NCBI RefSeq assembly: GCF_000204055.1
Contig: NW_006768765.1
Coordinates: 2,987,601 to 3,051,600 of the forward strand
Source: Melampsora larici-populina 98AG31
Taxonomy: Eukaryota > Basidiomycota > Pucciniomycetes > Pucciniales > Melampsoraceae
DNA: 64,000 nucleotides
Direction of reading: 5' to 3'
Under the pieces are notes generated by a model. That model worked only from the letters and a program-made list of their open reading frames with translations. It was not told the DNA's origin and did no database searches. Positions 43,802-54,844 of this stretch are shown here, piece by piece. Every line of letters starts with the position of its first letter. The first letter of the stretch is position 1. The translations under genes and the position numbers were made by a program.

Positions 43802-45358
43802 TCATCTGGATCCACTGGGGTTAGTATGATATCCAGCATTCTTTCCAGCTTCCCAACCAGTCTTATTGATTGAATCAGGTGGACAAGGAAGAGATTTAGA
43901 AGATGCACCTTGGATTGGTGCTGCATTCGGTAAAGTGAATCCAACAGATTGATGATAGATAGCTGTATAATATCCTGCCCAATACTGTGCATTTAACGCG
44001 TTTGTTAATGATTGTTTTTGAAGTTCAAGACTTGATTCGAGCGATGGATTGATTGGGGTTTCGATGATTGAAGGATGAGCTGGTACAGGTGTCGTTCTTG
44101 TGGTTGATGAGCTTGATAAAGTTGAATGGTTAAATGGAATGGGAGAATTGGCTTTAGAAGAATTCTGACTGATCATCATCTCTTCTTCTTCGTCCTCTTT
44201 TGTTGTGCCTTCGAGTGTGGTGATTGGTGTGGTTGTGACTTTGACAGCACTAGATGATGACGCCTCAACACTTTCTTTTTCTGAAGTATTGATAGTATTC
44301 TTTTGGTTTAGTACTTCAGGTGGAATAAAGTCACCAAACATTTCAAGGTATTCTTCCATATCCAAATCTGAGAGAACTGGGCTAGGTTGTCTAGGAGCAG
44401 AAACTGGAAGTGTATTTTCGGATGATGTTCTTGAATTCGGTACAAATGTCTCTAGTTTAGGTCTTTTGGAGGCTTTCTTCTTGCGAAATGAGGCTGGCGG
44501 TGTAGGTCTAGGAGTTCCGTAATATCTAAGGTTAAAAAAGACGTGTTAGTAAGATGACTCGAAAAAGTATCCAACAGGACCGATCACTTACAAGAGAGAG
44601 GTCGAACGTCTTTGAGATTCAGTGAGAGGAAGTAAACTTTCGGAAGCTTCAGATGAAACGCCTCTATTACGATGGTAATACTAAAAGCCCCATATAATGA
44701 TCGCGATCACATTAGTTCTTACTCTGGAAACCAAGAATCAAAAGTTTAAACTCACCCGAAACTCATTCAAAGTAGCTTGAAAAGCATTCACAATCGCATT
44801 CTTTGCAAAGATATCACGAAGCTTGACTTCAAACCTTTCTCCCTTATCCTCATAAGTATCAGATACGATTTCATCTTGTGATTTTGCAAGAGGATCGATA
44901 CATTGTCTAAGCAGACTTGGACCACATGAAGTTTTCTTTTTGTTGTTCGGTTTATGAATGGGATCAGGTTGATTTTCTTTATCATTTAAGTCTCTCGAGC
45001 TTCCAGAGTGAGTAAGATGAGTTGAAGTCAATTGATCAAGTTCTGATGAAACATCTTCAAATTTGATTTTTTTAATAGGTCGTGCTAATGATGAATCTTG
45101 AAGTCGATCACGTAAGTCAACCGGACCGATCACCATATCTAAGTCTATATTAGGTATTATTTGATCAGAAGTATTATCTAATAATTTCATGGCTGCTGCT
45201 TTAACCATTGCAAGTTCATCATCGGCTGGTCTTACTGAACCTTGTCGATTTCTAGATTCAGTTGAAAGTACCGAAGTGGCTCTTCTTCTTTTTTTACGCT
45301 TTTGTTTTGTGCTTGGAGGTGCGATTGATGCTCTTTGGTTTTTGATTGAGGAAGTCAT
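43802..45358 (-). CDS. SMN-like protein (survival motor neuron family candidate)
   Basis: Three exons: 44756-45358, 44592-44680 and 43802-44525; 471 aa with consistent phases. Around the first junction the joined protein reads AIVNAFQATLNEFRYYHRN, which resembles the SMN helix that binds Gemin2 (DxxLIxAxxxALxEYKKYH). Near residue 413-425 it has YWAGYYTAIYHQ, close to the Tyr/Gly-box self-association motif at the SMN C-terminus. SMN assembles Sm rings on snRNAs. The protein is longer than usual for SMN, with a basic N-terminus and a Ser/Thr-rich middle, no Tudor domain was seen, and 46 residues follow the YG box, so this remains a candidate call. Confidence 0.55.
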
Positions 45359-45737
45359 GAATCAAGTTTTCTATATTGGAACAGTAAAGGATGAACTGTG
45401 ATGAGAGTGTGTGGTTGGTTGGTTGATGATGATGTTTTGATCAATTTGATGAGTTTGAGTTTATAACCTTCAGCTTAAGGTTTAAGTGTGACATAACTGA
45501 CTTAAGTCTTCATACTTCGATTTGAACACTTTGATGATAACATCAACCTGATCACTTTCTATTTGCTCATCAACATAATCAAATCAAATCAAATCAAATG
45601 ATATCAGATTCAATACATCTTGATTCCACTCAGAATCAATATCATCAACTAGTCAACATCCTCATCAACCTAAAGATGTTAGTTATTTCCAAATAATGAT
45701 GAATTAGTGAGATATAATCTTGAAAGTAACTCATCAG

Positions 45738-47221
45738 GTCGATCAATTCGAATTTAATCGTAGAACAGCCATCGAAATATCTCAATGCCCTCTGATTCCT
45801 AATCAAGATCCGAACCCATATCATCCCTATAATATCTATGAAGAAGATAAGCTGGCGATTCATCAAAAAACATTATATATGGTCTATGGATACGCTTGTC
45901 TCGAATTCGGGAAAGTATACTCTGAATTCAAAAAACGATTTGGGAACCTCACACTTTTTCTCAAGCTCGATGATGATCAGCCTTCTGATGTTCTGAAAGA
46001 CGATCAAGTGTACCTGGAAGATGATTTGACCGTCGACAAACTTCTCTCTGATTTGGATAATATCACCAAGGTTCTTTTGATTCAAAACCCCGATCACACA
46101 ACTGCTGCATCATGTCGTAGACGGCTCATTCAGAATTTATCGGATCGTGCTAGCCCAAAAACCCGGTTGCAAGTTCGAAGACAATCATTGATTCAAGACT
46201 TTACATTCACCACAATGGTATTATCGATAGCATCACATGCCAAATCTTCTACACTTTGGGAACACCGTCGATGGTGTTTGATCGAAACATATCTATTGAA
46301 AGAAAGTGAAAGAATCCCTTCGACCAGAGCTCAAATCATTTCTCAGTCATCTCAGTCTCACAGAACAATAGCACCAGCTAGTTGTGCTTCTGACGAAGAA
46401 TTCGAGTTCACATCAATATGTGCCGATATTTATCCTCGTAATTACTTTGCGTGGCGACATCGGATGTGGTTACTAGATGGTCTATTCAGTCTAGGTTACA
46501 AAGACATGAAACCTTCTCTAGACAAAGAGATTCAAAGATTGATGACATTCTGGCGATCACATCCACGTGATCATTCATGTACTCATTATATTACTTACCT
46601 TATTAAGTCTTGGAATACATCTTTTGGCCAAACAATCCATTCCAAAAACATATTCACAGATACATTTCTAACTAGCATTCAAGAAAATCTCCTAGCTTAT
46701 CCCGATGCTGAAACTTCTTGGTTACTGTTTCGTTGGCTTTTTTCACAAACTGATCTCAGTGAATTATTACTAACAATACCTTTATCTAATAAGATCATCA
46801 AGATGCTGGACTCGATAGCTTCAAAGAATTCAGAGACTTTGAAGTCTCGGTTTTTGAACAATGTGTCTTTTGAAGAAAATTCAAGCATCACTTTGTTGGC
46901 AAAAGAAATCAGATCTGAGAATCGCACGGCTTGTTTAGGAATCTTGACGTTTTATTGGTTAGCTTTACAGGTTAGTTTTGAAGAAGTATTAAAGATCGAA
47001 ATCTTATTTGATCTTATTGATTCTGTTCTACATGTCTGATTTGAATATTTTGTTTGAAACTAATCCCACAGGAGCAACCTGAAAGTGAATCTTATGAATT
47101 AGCTGAATGGATTCTTAAAAACTTGAAGACTTACCCTCCAGACTCTGATGAATGGCCTTTGAAAGTTTTCACGAGAGTTTCATCATATTTAAAAAAGATC
47201 ACGTGTCTGAACCAATCTTGA
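45738..47221 (+). CDS. PTAR1-like protein prenyltransferase alpha-repeat protein, 5' end unresolved
   Basis: Exons 45738-46970 and 47072-47221 (phase 0 GT-AG intron). Repeats of the prenyltransferase alpha type are visible: HTTAASCRRRLIQNL, SSTLWEHRRWCLIETYLL, YPRNYFAWRHRMWLLDGL and HPRDHSCTHYITYLI, the W-x-x-R-x-W pattern of PPTA repeats. Spacing and divergence fit the PTAR1 group rather than the canonical RabGGTase or FTase alpha subunits. The first exon was not found: the frame is open only back to 45711 with no ATG, and an upstream ATG at 45598 does not join in phase. An in-frame ATG at 45879 would lose conserved-looking sequence. It starts head to head with the SMN-like gene. Confidence 0.75.
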
Positions 47222-47684
47222 AATGAGGTTGTTTTAGCTTGTAACTTAGATGAAGATTTAATGATCGTTTTTGTTTTTGGTCTCATGTAAAACTACTGAT
47301 TGAGAAAAAGTTTGGAAAAAGATATATAGCTTGAAATTCTTAATCAGATTTGATCTCACTTTGATCTCTTGGTCATCCAATGCTATAGGATATGATGACT
47401 TTTCTTGAAAATTGTAACTCTGAATACAATTGATGAACCTTTTATTGTTTGTGAAGTAAGCATTGCGAGCGTTCACGAATAGAAATTTAAACAATATGTT
47501 ATCCGATCGATTCGCCAAAGCCCAAGCTGAAACCCTTGTCTTGAGATAGTTGTGACATAGCACGAGTCTGGGAAGAAAATTTCCCCCAACACTTACAACA
47601 TACAATTACGAATGAATGTCAGTTGAGATGCATTCCCTTGAAGGAAATATAAGGTTTGATGCAGAAACCATCAACTCTTTTAAT

Positions 47685-47745
47685 CGGAATTGAACACGAA
47701 ACCCTACAAATCCAGTTTATATACTCTAAAGTGTGGTAATTCTTC
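47685..47745 (+). promoter_or_regulatory. U1 snRNA promoter block, copy 1
   Basis: This block is nearly identical to the one before the second U1 gene while flanks further upstream differ. It contains TTGAACACGAAACCCTAC and TTTATATACT (TATA-like, about 30 bp before the RNA start). The shared block is taken as the snRNA core promoter. Confidence 0.75.
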
Positions 47746-47923
47746 ATACTTACCTTGCGTTTGCAGTCTTGGGTGATCAAGGATACCTGACTGTCGTCAG
47801 TGAGTCTGCGCATGGCACAGCGACCCATTCGCTTCACTCAGACAATCTGGCGGGTTTATGTCCATGATGTAAGCCGATGCACAATCTCTTGAACGGACGA
47901 ACCGGCTTTCGAGCTGGTTCGCC
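47746..47923 (+). ncRNA. U1 spliceosomal snRNA, copy 1
   Basis: Begins ATACTTACCT, the invariant 5' end of U1 that pairs with 5' splice sites. Stem-loop I can be drawn as CAGTC-TT-GGGT, loop GATCAAGGAT, ACCT-GACTG; the loop matches the U1-70K-binding GAUCANGAAG type. Near the 3' end an Sm-like site AATCTCTTGA precedes a 9-bp hairpin (CGAACCGGC, TTTCGA loop, GCTGGTTCG), the position of stem-loop IV. About 176-178 nt, close to known U1 sizes. The exact 3' end is estimated; a T-run follows. The sequence is identical to the copy at 62415. Confidence 0.93.
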
Positions 47924-48402
47924 TATCCTTTTTTTCTGATCCTGCCTTGATGCGTTTTAATTCTCAATTAAAAAATACTGGAAACATGATCGCTTTGGTT
48001 TTTTGAATCTTTCTTTCTTGGAGACCCCTTGACATCTGATTTGGGTCATCTTGATCTTGTATGAAACTTATTTTCATTCATTTTCATCTCGCACAGACTA
48101 TCATCAATCTGGTATGTATTCCCAAGAACTTGAGGATACTTTTCAAAATCCTCATTCTTCAAAATTTTCTTTTTGTTTACATCATCATTTATGATTCTAA
48201 ATTATAGTTAGTTGAGTTGATATGTAGATATACACTTTTCATAAGAATTTTGTAGAAGAAGGATTCACAATCAAACAGTTCCATAAAAAAGCGCTCAAAA
48301 CCTATACAAACGAATTCAAACCCAAAAAGAGAAACCCCAATCATCAATATTTTTAAAAAGAAAAGAACAATTCAATCTTTGACCTCTCAAAAACATCCAT
48401 CT

Positions 48403-51169
48403 TCATTCCAATTGATCAATCATCTTAATTCCAATCCGACCAGCTAAATTTCCAACAGGTCCATTCGAATTCAATTGAGAATTAAAACTATCCAAGAAGC
48501 CTGTGATCATTTTACATTCTTTTTCACTTGGATTACATTCTTCATCTTTTTCAATCAATCCAATCGATTCTAATTCGGTTTTCATCATTTCTTGAATCTC
48601 TTTCATTTTTAAATCTTCTATTCTTACTTCTTCATCTTCTTCATCTTCTTCATCCTTTTCGTTTTCATTTTCGGTTTGATAATTCGGTCCGGTGAAGTGG
48701 TTCGGAATCGGGCCTCCTTTTTTGGTTTTTTGGATTTCTAATTCACTTTCAATCGCATCCATCATACTTTCAAAATCATTTAACTTTTCATTCACTTTCA
48801 TCGGTTCGGCTTCTTCAAATCTCGATTCTTGTGGGGTTTCTTCTTGATGAAATCTGACTGATTTTTTACCTTTTCTATCTACTTGAGGTCTTTCTGATTC
48901 GATGAATGTCTCAATCGGTTCTTTTTCTTTAGTTTTTATAGGTGGTGGTACATAAGCTGTAAAACAAACAAACAGATTTTTACTGGTCAGCTTCTTGATC
49001 GACTTGAAAAAGTGAAACAATTCTGACCTCCTCTTTCTTTACGACTACTTAAGATTTCTTGGTACTGTTCTTCACTTAATCCTAAAGCTTCACGTGCAAA
49101 GTTTAAAAACTCATCACGTTCTGTATCCATTTCCATTTCAATGTCCATTTCCATTTCATTGTCCAGATTCATCTTGAATGTTTCATCATCATCATCTTCT
49201 TCTTCTGATGTTTCTTCATCACACACTCCATCATATGATTCTTTAGTTAAACCGGATGAATCTAGTTTTGTTTCAGATTTCAAAGATTGACAATCGGGTT
49301 TAGAAATCGAGGATTGAGAAGTCGATTGAAGATCGAAAAGTTGAGTTTTTGGTTTTAAATTAGAAGACTGATCGTTAGGATGTTGAGCATTTGAATTTAT
49401 TGAATCATCTTTGTTTGATTTGGATCCCCATTCAGTTTGATCAAAACTAGGCACAATCGATTCTAATCGTTTCTTACTCTGATGATCATCATAATCACTC
49501 ATCTTAGCTTGAGTCCAATCTCTCGAATCCTTATTCCGTTTCAGGTCTCCTAAATTAGCTCTAAGTTCTTCTTGTTCAGAATCATCATCATCATCATCAC
49601 TATCCTGATCATCATCTTCATCAGATGAATGTTCATCATCAGAATGTAATGCTCCTTCAAGACTTCCTTGACCATTTACAAAACTTTCCATCCTTTCTGC
49701 AAACGAAATCATCTTATTCACATCTTCTTTTGCCATTCTTTCTTCTTCTACTGTTACTTTTTCGGAATTATCTTCAGCTTCATCATTGACTTCAGGGGGG
49801 TCTTGTTTAAATAATCGTTGAAGTTCTTCTTCATTTATTTCTAACCATTCATCACTTTCAGATTCAAAGTTCATTTCGTCTATTGAATCATCAGTTTGAT
49901 CCAAAGAACTTTCTAATAAATCAATTAATGAAATCGAACTTGATTTTTGATTCAAAAAAGTTTCTTTAGCTTTCGATTCTAATTGATTGTATTCTTTTGA
50001 ACCTTTCAGTTCTGATTTAAAATACCCAACTGATTTTAATTTATTAAGATATTTTTGAAAACTATCCAGTTCTTGATGATATAAGATTTCAAATCCACAA
50101 TTGATTTTAAGGCCTAGTAATCTACGTTTGAATTCTTGAGTTTGATCTGAAGATTTAGATGATGGATGAAAATCAAGAGATTGAAACCATTGTGATTTTT
50201 CAAATGGTTTTGGAGGATAAAAAGTTTGTTGATGATTGAGTAATGAAGCATATAACGGTCTGGTAAGTTTCAAAGGGCTCAGTTTGATCTGGTTTGAAGA
50301 GTTGGGCTGATTGGAAATCGGATTAGGTGGGAATCGATTCATTGTTTGACAAACTTTAAAGGTTTGTGGATCTCTTTCCATGAAAGCTTGGATGGCCAAT
50401 CCGATCAGATTAGGATTCGATCGTAAAACTCTTGAGATATCTCGATGTAAATAAGCATGTGTATTGTAGAGATGATTTTGAATTAATTGATCTGGTGTTG
50501 ATTGATTTAATCGAAGTTGAATAGATTGATTGATTTGATTTGAAGCAATGGTTGGAAAGGTATCTAATGGTTTTTTAAAGATTTCGAATGCGATTTGATG
50601 AGGTAATGGATCATGTTGATAATCCAGAGCGTATGGATGATTCAATGGAATAAGATGTAAATCACCCGATTGAATCCAAACCTGTTCATCCAAAACAAAA
50701 TCATCAGATTAGGAATGATCAAAATATCAAATCATTCAAAATGAAATTCAAAAAAAAACTTAACTCTGCCTTTGGAAAGATGAGGAGTGATCCATTTAGG
50801 TAAATAATCAGCTGATTCGATTAATAAGAATTCACCATCATCATCATTTATACTGATGAGAATTGAAGTAGGAAAAGCATGACTAAGTTGAACTAAACAC
50901 CAAACCAAAAACCATTCATCTTGAATCGAATCAGAATAAAATAAAGTACCATGAATGAATTCTTGATCAAAGTTAATGGAAAGAATCGGTTTAGAAGTAT
51001 GCCAAATGAATTGAGTAGTTGAATTTAAATAAGATTCTAGTTTAGATTTGATTTTGATGAGTTGGCTTTCTGATTCTTGTTCTTTTTTGATGATTGGTTT
51101 GATTGATTTGTGAGATTGAATGAGTTGTATTTTGAATTCAGTCGTGAAGGGTGAGTTGGTAGTTTCCAT
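48403..51169 (-). CDS. Ecdysoneless/SGT1 family protein (ECD homologue)
   Basis: Three exons: 50765-51169, 49028-50681 and 48403-48956; 870 aa, phases consistent. The conserved ECD core is at the N-terminus: DEWFLVWCLVQLSHAF, ISINDDDGEFLLIESADYLP and, across intron 1, VWIQSGDLHLIPL. The C-terminal half is Ser/Asp/Glu-rich and disordered, as in homologues, and longer than usual. ECD proteins support cell-cycle progression and, in animals, bind and stabilise the splicing factor PRP8; this role is inferred here. The start was set at ATG 51169 (METTNSPFTTEF); an in-frame ATG at 51280 is possible. The gene is divergent from CWC22 with a 268-bp gap. Confidence 0.9.
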
Positions 51170-51437
51170 TTTATGATGAAGTTGATGAAAGTGGAAATGG
51201 TTCATGAGGTCTTTTGCTTTCTCATGTTTTGATTCTTGTATGCTGGTCCCGGGCAGGTCCAGCAGGAAGCGCCAGGTCACGAGTCGGACCGGATCGATGA
51301 ATTTGCGGTGTTGATTTGAAAATTGATGAGGGCAGCTTTTGGGTTTCTCGTCAACTTTGATCGGTCAACAACAAAACACAACACCACTTCACTCCAAAGA
51401 CCATTCGTCTTACTATTCATCCATCGATCCATCCACC
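51170..51437. promoter_or_regulatory. Short bidirectional promoter region between ECD and CWC22
   Basis: Only 268 bp separate the chosen start codons of two divergent genes, so both promoters must lie or overlap here. No specific motif is claimed. Confidence 0.6.
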
Positions 51438-54400
51438 ATGTCTTCACCTCTTTCTCAATCAAATCAAACACTTTCAAAAAGAAAAAGGTATTCCTTCAAT
51501 CCTTTCCATCACTTTATTCTTTAAAACTCACCATCAACTCTCTTTTTAGGAATTCTAGATCCATCAGTCCAGATCATCCACAGTCAACTAGAACTAAACT
51601 ATCACCTGACCCGATCTCACCACCGCACTCTCCTATTCCCATCGATCGTATCAACATCCAGATTCCTAGGATTCAAGATGATGATCCGATTCGTAGACGT
51701 GAACGTGAAGATCAACTTCGAATCAGATTAGCTGAACAAGAACTATCGTCTCATCAAAAACCTAAACCCGATCCTAAATTAGAAATGCAAAAAGCCGCTG
51801 CTACTAGAGCTGGTGGTGCTTATATTCCTCCGGCTAAGTGTATGTCCACCTCTTTCCTCTTCGGGTTTCAATCCAGTCTTCTCATTTGTCCTCACTGATT
51901 TCTATTCTCTTGTTTCTGATCTTAGTAAGAGCTCTTCAAGCTGAACTGGCAACTAACGACCCTTCTAGTCCTGAGTATCAACGTATGAGATGGGATGCAT
52001 TAAGGAAATCAATCAACGGTCTCATCAATAAAGTCAACGTTCCCAACATCAAATACATTGTACCCGAGGTAATGCTTTCTTCTCTTTTTCATCTCTTCAA
52101 TCCTGATCATTCTCCAAGCTTCTGTTTTCGCTGATCGTATCTTTATTCGCCATCAGCTTTTTGGCGAGAATTTGATTCGTGGTCGTGGCTTATTTGTTCG
52201 ATCGATTATGAGAGCTCAAGCTTCTTCGCTTCCATTCACACCCGTCTTTGCTGCGCTCGTCTCGATCATCAATACCAAGTTACCTACTTTGGGTGAATTA
52301 TTAGTCACAAGGGTTGTCAGTCAGTTTAGAAGAGCTTATAGAAGAAACGATAAAGTCACTTGCGTGGCTACTACGATCTTTATTGCTCAATTAGTCAACC
52401 AACAAGTCGCTCATCATCTCCTAGCTTTTGAGATGATCATTCTTTTACTCGAAAAACCCACTGATGATTCAGTCGAGATTGCGGTTGGTTTCACCAAAGA
52501 AGTTGGCGCTTTCCTTTCGGAGGCTGAACCTAAAGCCAATAATAGTGTTTATGAACGATTCCGTTCAATCTTACATGAAGCTACTATTAGCAAAAGGGTT
52601 CAATATATGATCGAAGTCTTGTTTCAAGTTCGTAAGGATCGATTCAAGGATAATCCAGTCTTACCTGAAGGATTGGATCTCGTTGAAGAGGATGATATCA
52701 TTACTCATCCGATTCATCTTGATGACGACTTACAAGTTCAAGAAGGCTTGAGTGAGTCCTTCTATTCAACTTCAATCTCACTTCACATCATTCAATCTCT
52801 GTGATCTGACGCGCTATATTTTGTAGATGTGTTCAAATTTGATCCCGATTATCTGGAGGGTGAAGAGAAATATACAGCCATCAAGAACGAAATCTTGGGA
52901 GTTGATTCTGATTCTGATTCAGATTCAAATACATCAGCAGGTGGTAGCGATGAAAGCAGTGATAGTGAGGCTGAGGCTGAAACAGGCATCGGTATGTATA
53001 CCATCTTTCACTATTTTCTCTGTCATTTGCTCAGCACAAACTGACTCTCATCGCTGGATCTTGATAGTCGATGGCAAGGTTGCTATACATGATCACACGG
53101 GTACAAACTTGATCAACTTTCGACGTCATGTTTACCTTACAATCATGTCCTCACTCGATCATGAAGAAGCAGGTCACAAATTATTAAAAGCGGGAATACC
53201 AGAAGGACTCGAATTAGAATTGGCTAACATGATAGTAGAGTGTTGTTCACAAGAAAGATCATACTCGAAATTTTATGGATTGCTGGGAGAAAGGTTTTGT
53301 AAATTGAATTCGAATTGGACGATGACATTTGAAGAATGTTTTCGAAACTATTATGATACGATCCATCGATTTGAAACCAATCGATTACGAAACATTGCAA
53401 GATTCTTTGGTCACCTTTTAGCACAAGATGCTATACCTTGGAGTTCACTTGAAGTCATTAAGATGAATGAAGATGATACAACTAGTTCTTCTAGAATCTT
53501 TGTCAAGATTATGTTCCAAGAATTAAGTGAAAGTTTAGGATTACCAAAACTGGCGAATCGATTCAAGGATGAAGAAATGAAAGTTTGGTATAATGGCTTA
53601 TTTCCGATTGATAATCCCAAGAATACTAGATTTTCGATCAACTACTTTACTAGTATTGGATTAGGAGTTTTGACTGAAGAAATGCGTGAACACCTCAAAC
53701 GAGCTCCACAGTAAGTCCCTCTGGCGTTATTTTCTTTGTGGACGGATACTGACTTTTTCTCTTTTTGCAATATAGGATCATCATGGCTAAACGTCGTGAA
53801 TTGGAGGATGCCGAATCTTCTTCATCAGATGATGATTCAAGTTCAAGTTTATCATCAACTGATTCAAGTGACGAGGATTCATCAGAATTGTCTAGTTCAA
53901 GTAGTGAAGCATCTGATCGCTCAGATGATCGTCGTCCTCGTCATGGTCATCGCCATCATGAAGATTCAAGACAGAGGCATAGCCCACGTCGCAGTCGATA
54001 TGAATCTAGGTCTCCGCCACCGGCTCGTCGAAACGCTAGACATGGATCCTCATCTTCTCCACCACCCAGACGAAATGTTGGACGCGATTCTCTATCACCA
54101 CCACCAGCCAGACGTACTTTTCGTCGTGATTCTCCATCGCCTCCTCCCTCGAGACGAAACACTCGCCGCGATTCTCCATCGCCGCCCCCTGCTAGACGCC
54201 ACTCTCGTCGTGATTCCCCATCACCACCCCCTGCTAGACGCACCCATCGACGCGATTCTCCATCGCCTCCCCCTGCCAGGCGCCACTCTCGTCGAGATTC
54301 ACCATCACCAGTACGCCGCAGCTCGCGTCGTGGCTCTGATGCGATCAAACCTCGTGCAACTAGACGTGAATCTGCTTCTCTCTCACCACCAGCTCGTGGA

Positions 54401-54844
54401 CACGAGAGTCCTCGTCACCGCAATGATCACGAAGGACGTTGGAAGGACAGTGCTCGCTTAGATCATTCTAGAGCACGAGATGGCCCAGACCATGATCGGC
54501 GCAGGGTGGTTCAGGATGATGAACCTCGTCATAGGAGACGTGATGAAGAGCGTGATCAATCAATCAGACGAAGAGAGGAAGATGGTGGACGTGATCATCG
54601 ATCTGGACGGAAAGGTAGTGAAGAGCCGAAGCGATCTAGAAGAGAGGATAGAGATGGACGGGATAGAGGAGGACGATCCCGAGCACGAGAATCACCAGCT
54701 CCATTACCATCTTCAAGGCATGGTGATCGACATGGACATGAGAAATCACCGGTTCGCGAGGAAGGTGAACGAGGTGGTGGTGGTGGTAGTGGTGGTGGAC
54801 GAATGATGATGAATCCGGCTCGAGCTGCGATGATTGGAAGGTGA
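51438..54844 (+). CDS. CWC22: Pre-mRNA-splicing factor CWC22 with an RS-rich tail
   Basis: Seven exons: 51438-51487, 51550-51839, 51926-52068, 52157-52751, 52827-52991, 53068-53710 and 53776-54844; 984 aa, phases consistent. The N-terminal motif GGAYIPPAKLRALQAEL opens the MIF4G domain (KSINGLINKVNVPNIKYIVP, LFGENLIRGRGLFVRSIM). A Ser/Asp-rich linker leads to the MA3 domain (YLTIMSSLDHEEAGHKLLK, SSSRIFVKIMFQEL, GLFPIDNPKNTRFSINYFTS). CWC22 is an essential spliceosome component that delivers eIF4A3 for exon-junction complex loading. The last exon encodes a long Arg/Ser tail with repeated RRDSPSPPPARR units. Confidence 0.96.
54076..54330. repeat. Coding minisatellite, RRDSPSPPPARR units
   Basis: About six near-identical units of roughly 42 bp in the last CWC22 exon, each encoding an SPSPPPARR-type block. 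DNA-level variation between units is mostly at third positions. Confidence 0.85.

Larger units (their letters stand above)
47222..48402. other. Intergenic carrying the first U1 gene
   Basis: About 1.2 kb. Apart from the U1 snRNA promoter and gene (47685-47923), no further feature was recognised. Confidence 0.6.

Noticed and set aside
47740..47800. Minus-strand GT-AG intron (GTAAGTATGAAG ... TTTGTAG) in the duplicated 240-bp segment
   Set aside because: The GTAAGTAT is simply the reverse complement of the U1 5' end, which by nature mirrors a 5' splice site.
53956..54348. 130-codon minus-strand frame opposite the CWC22 RS tail
   Set aside because: A shadow of the repetitive coding strand; its GGGDGESRR repeats are the complement of SPSPPPARR.
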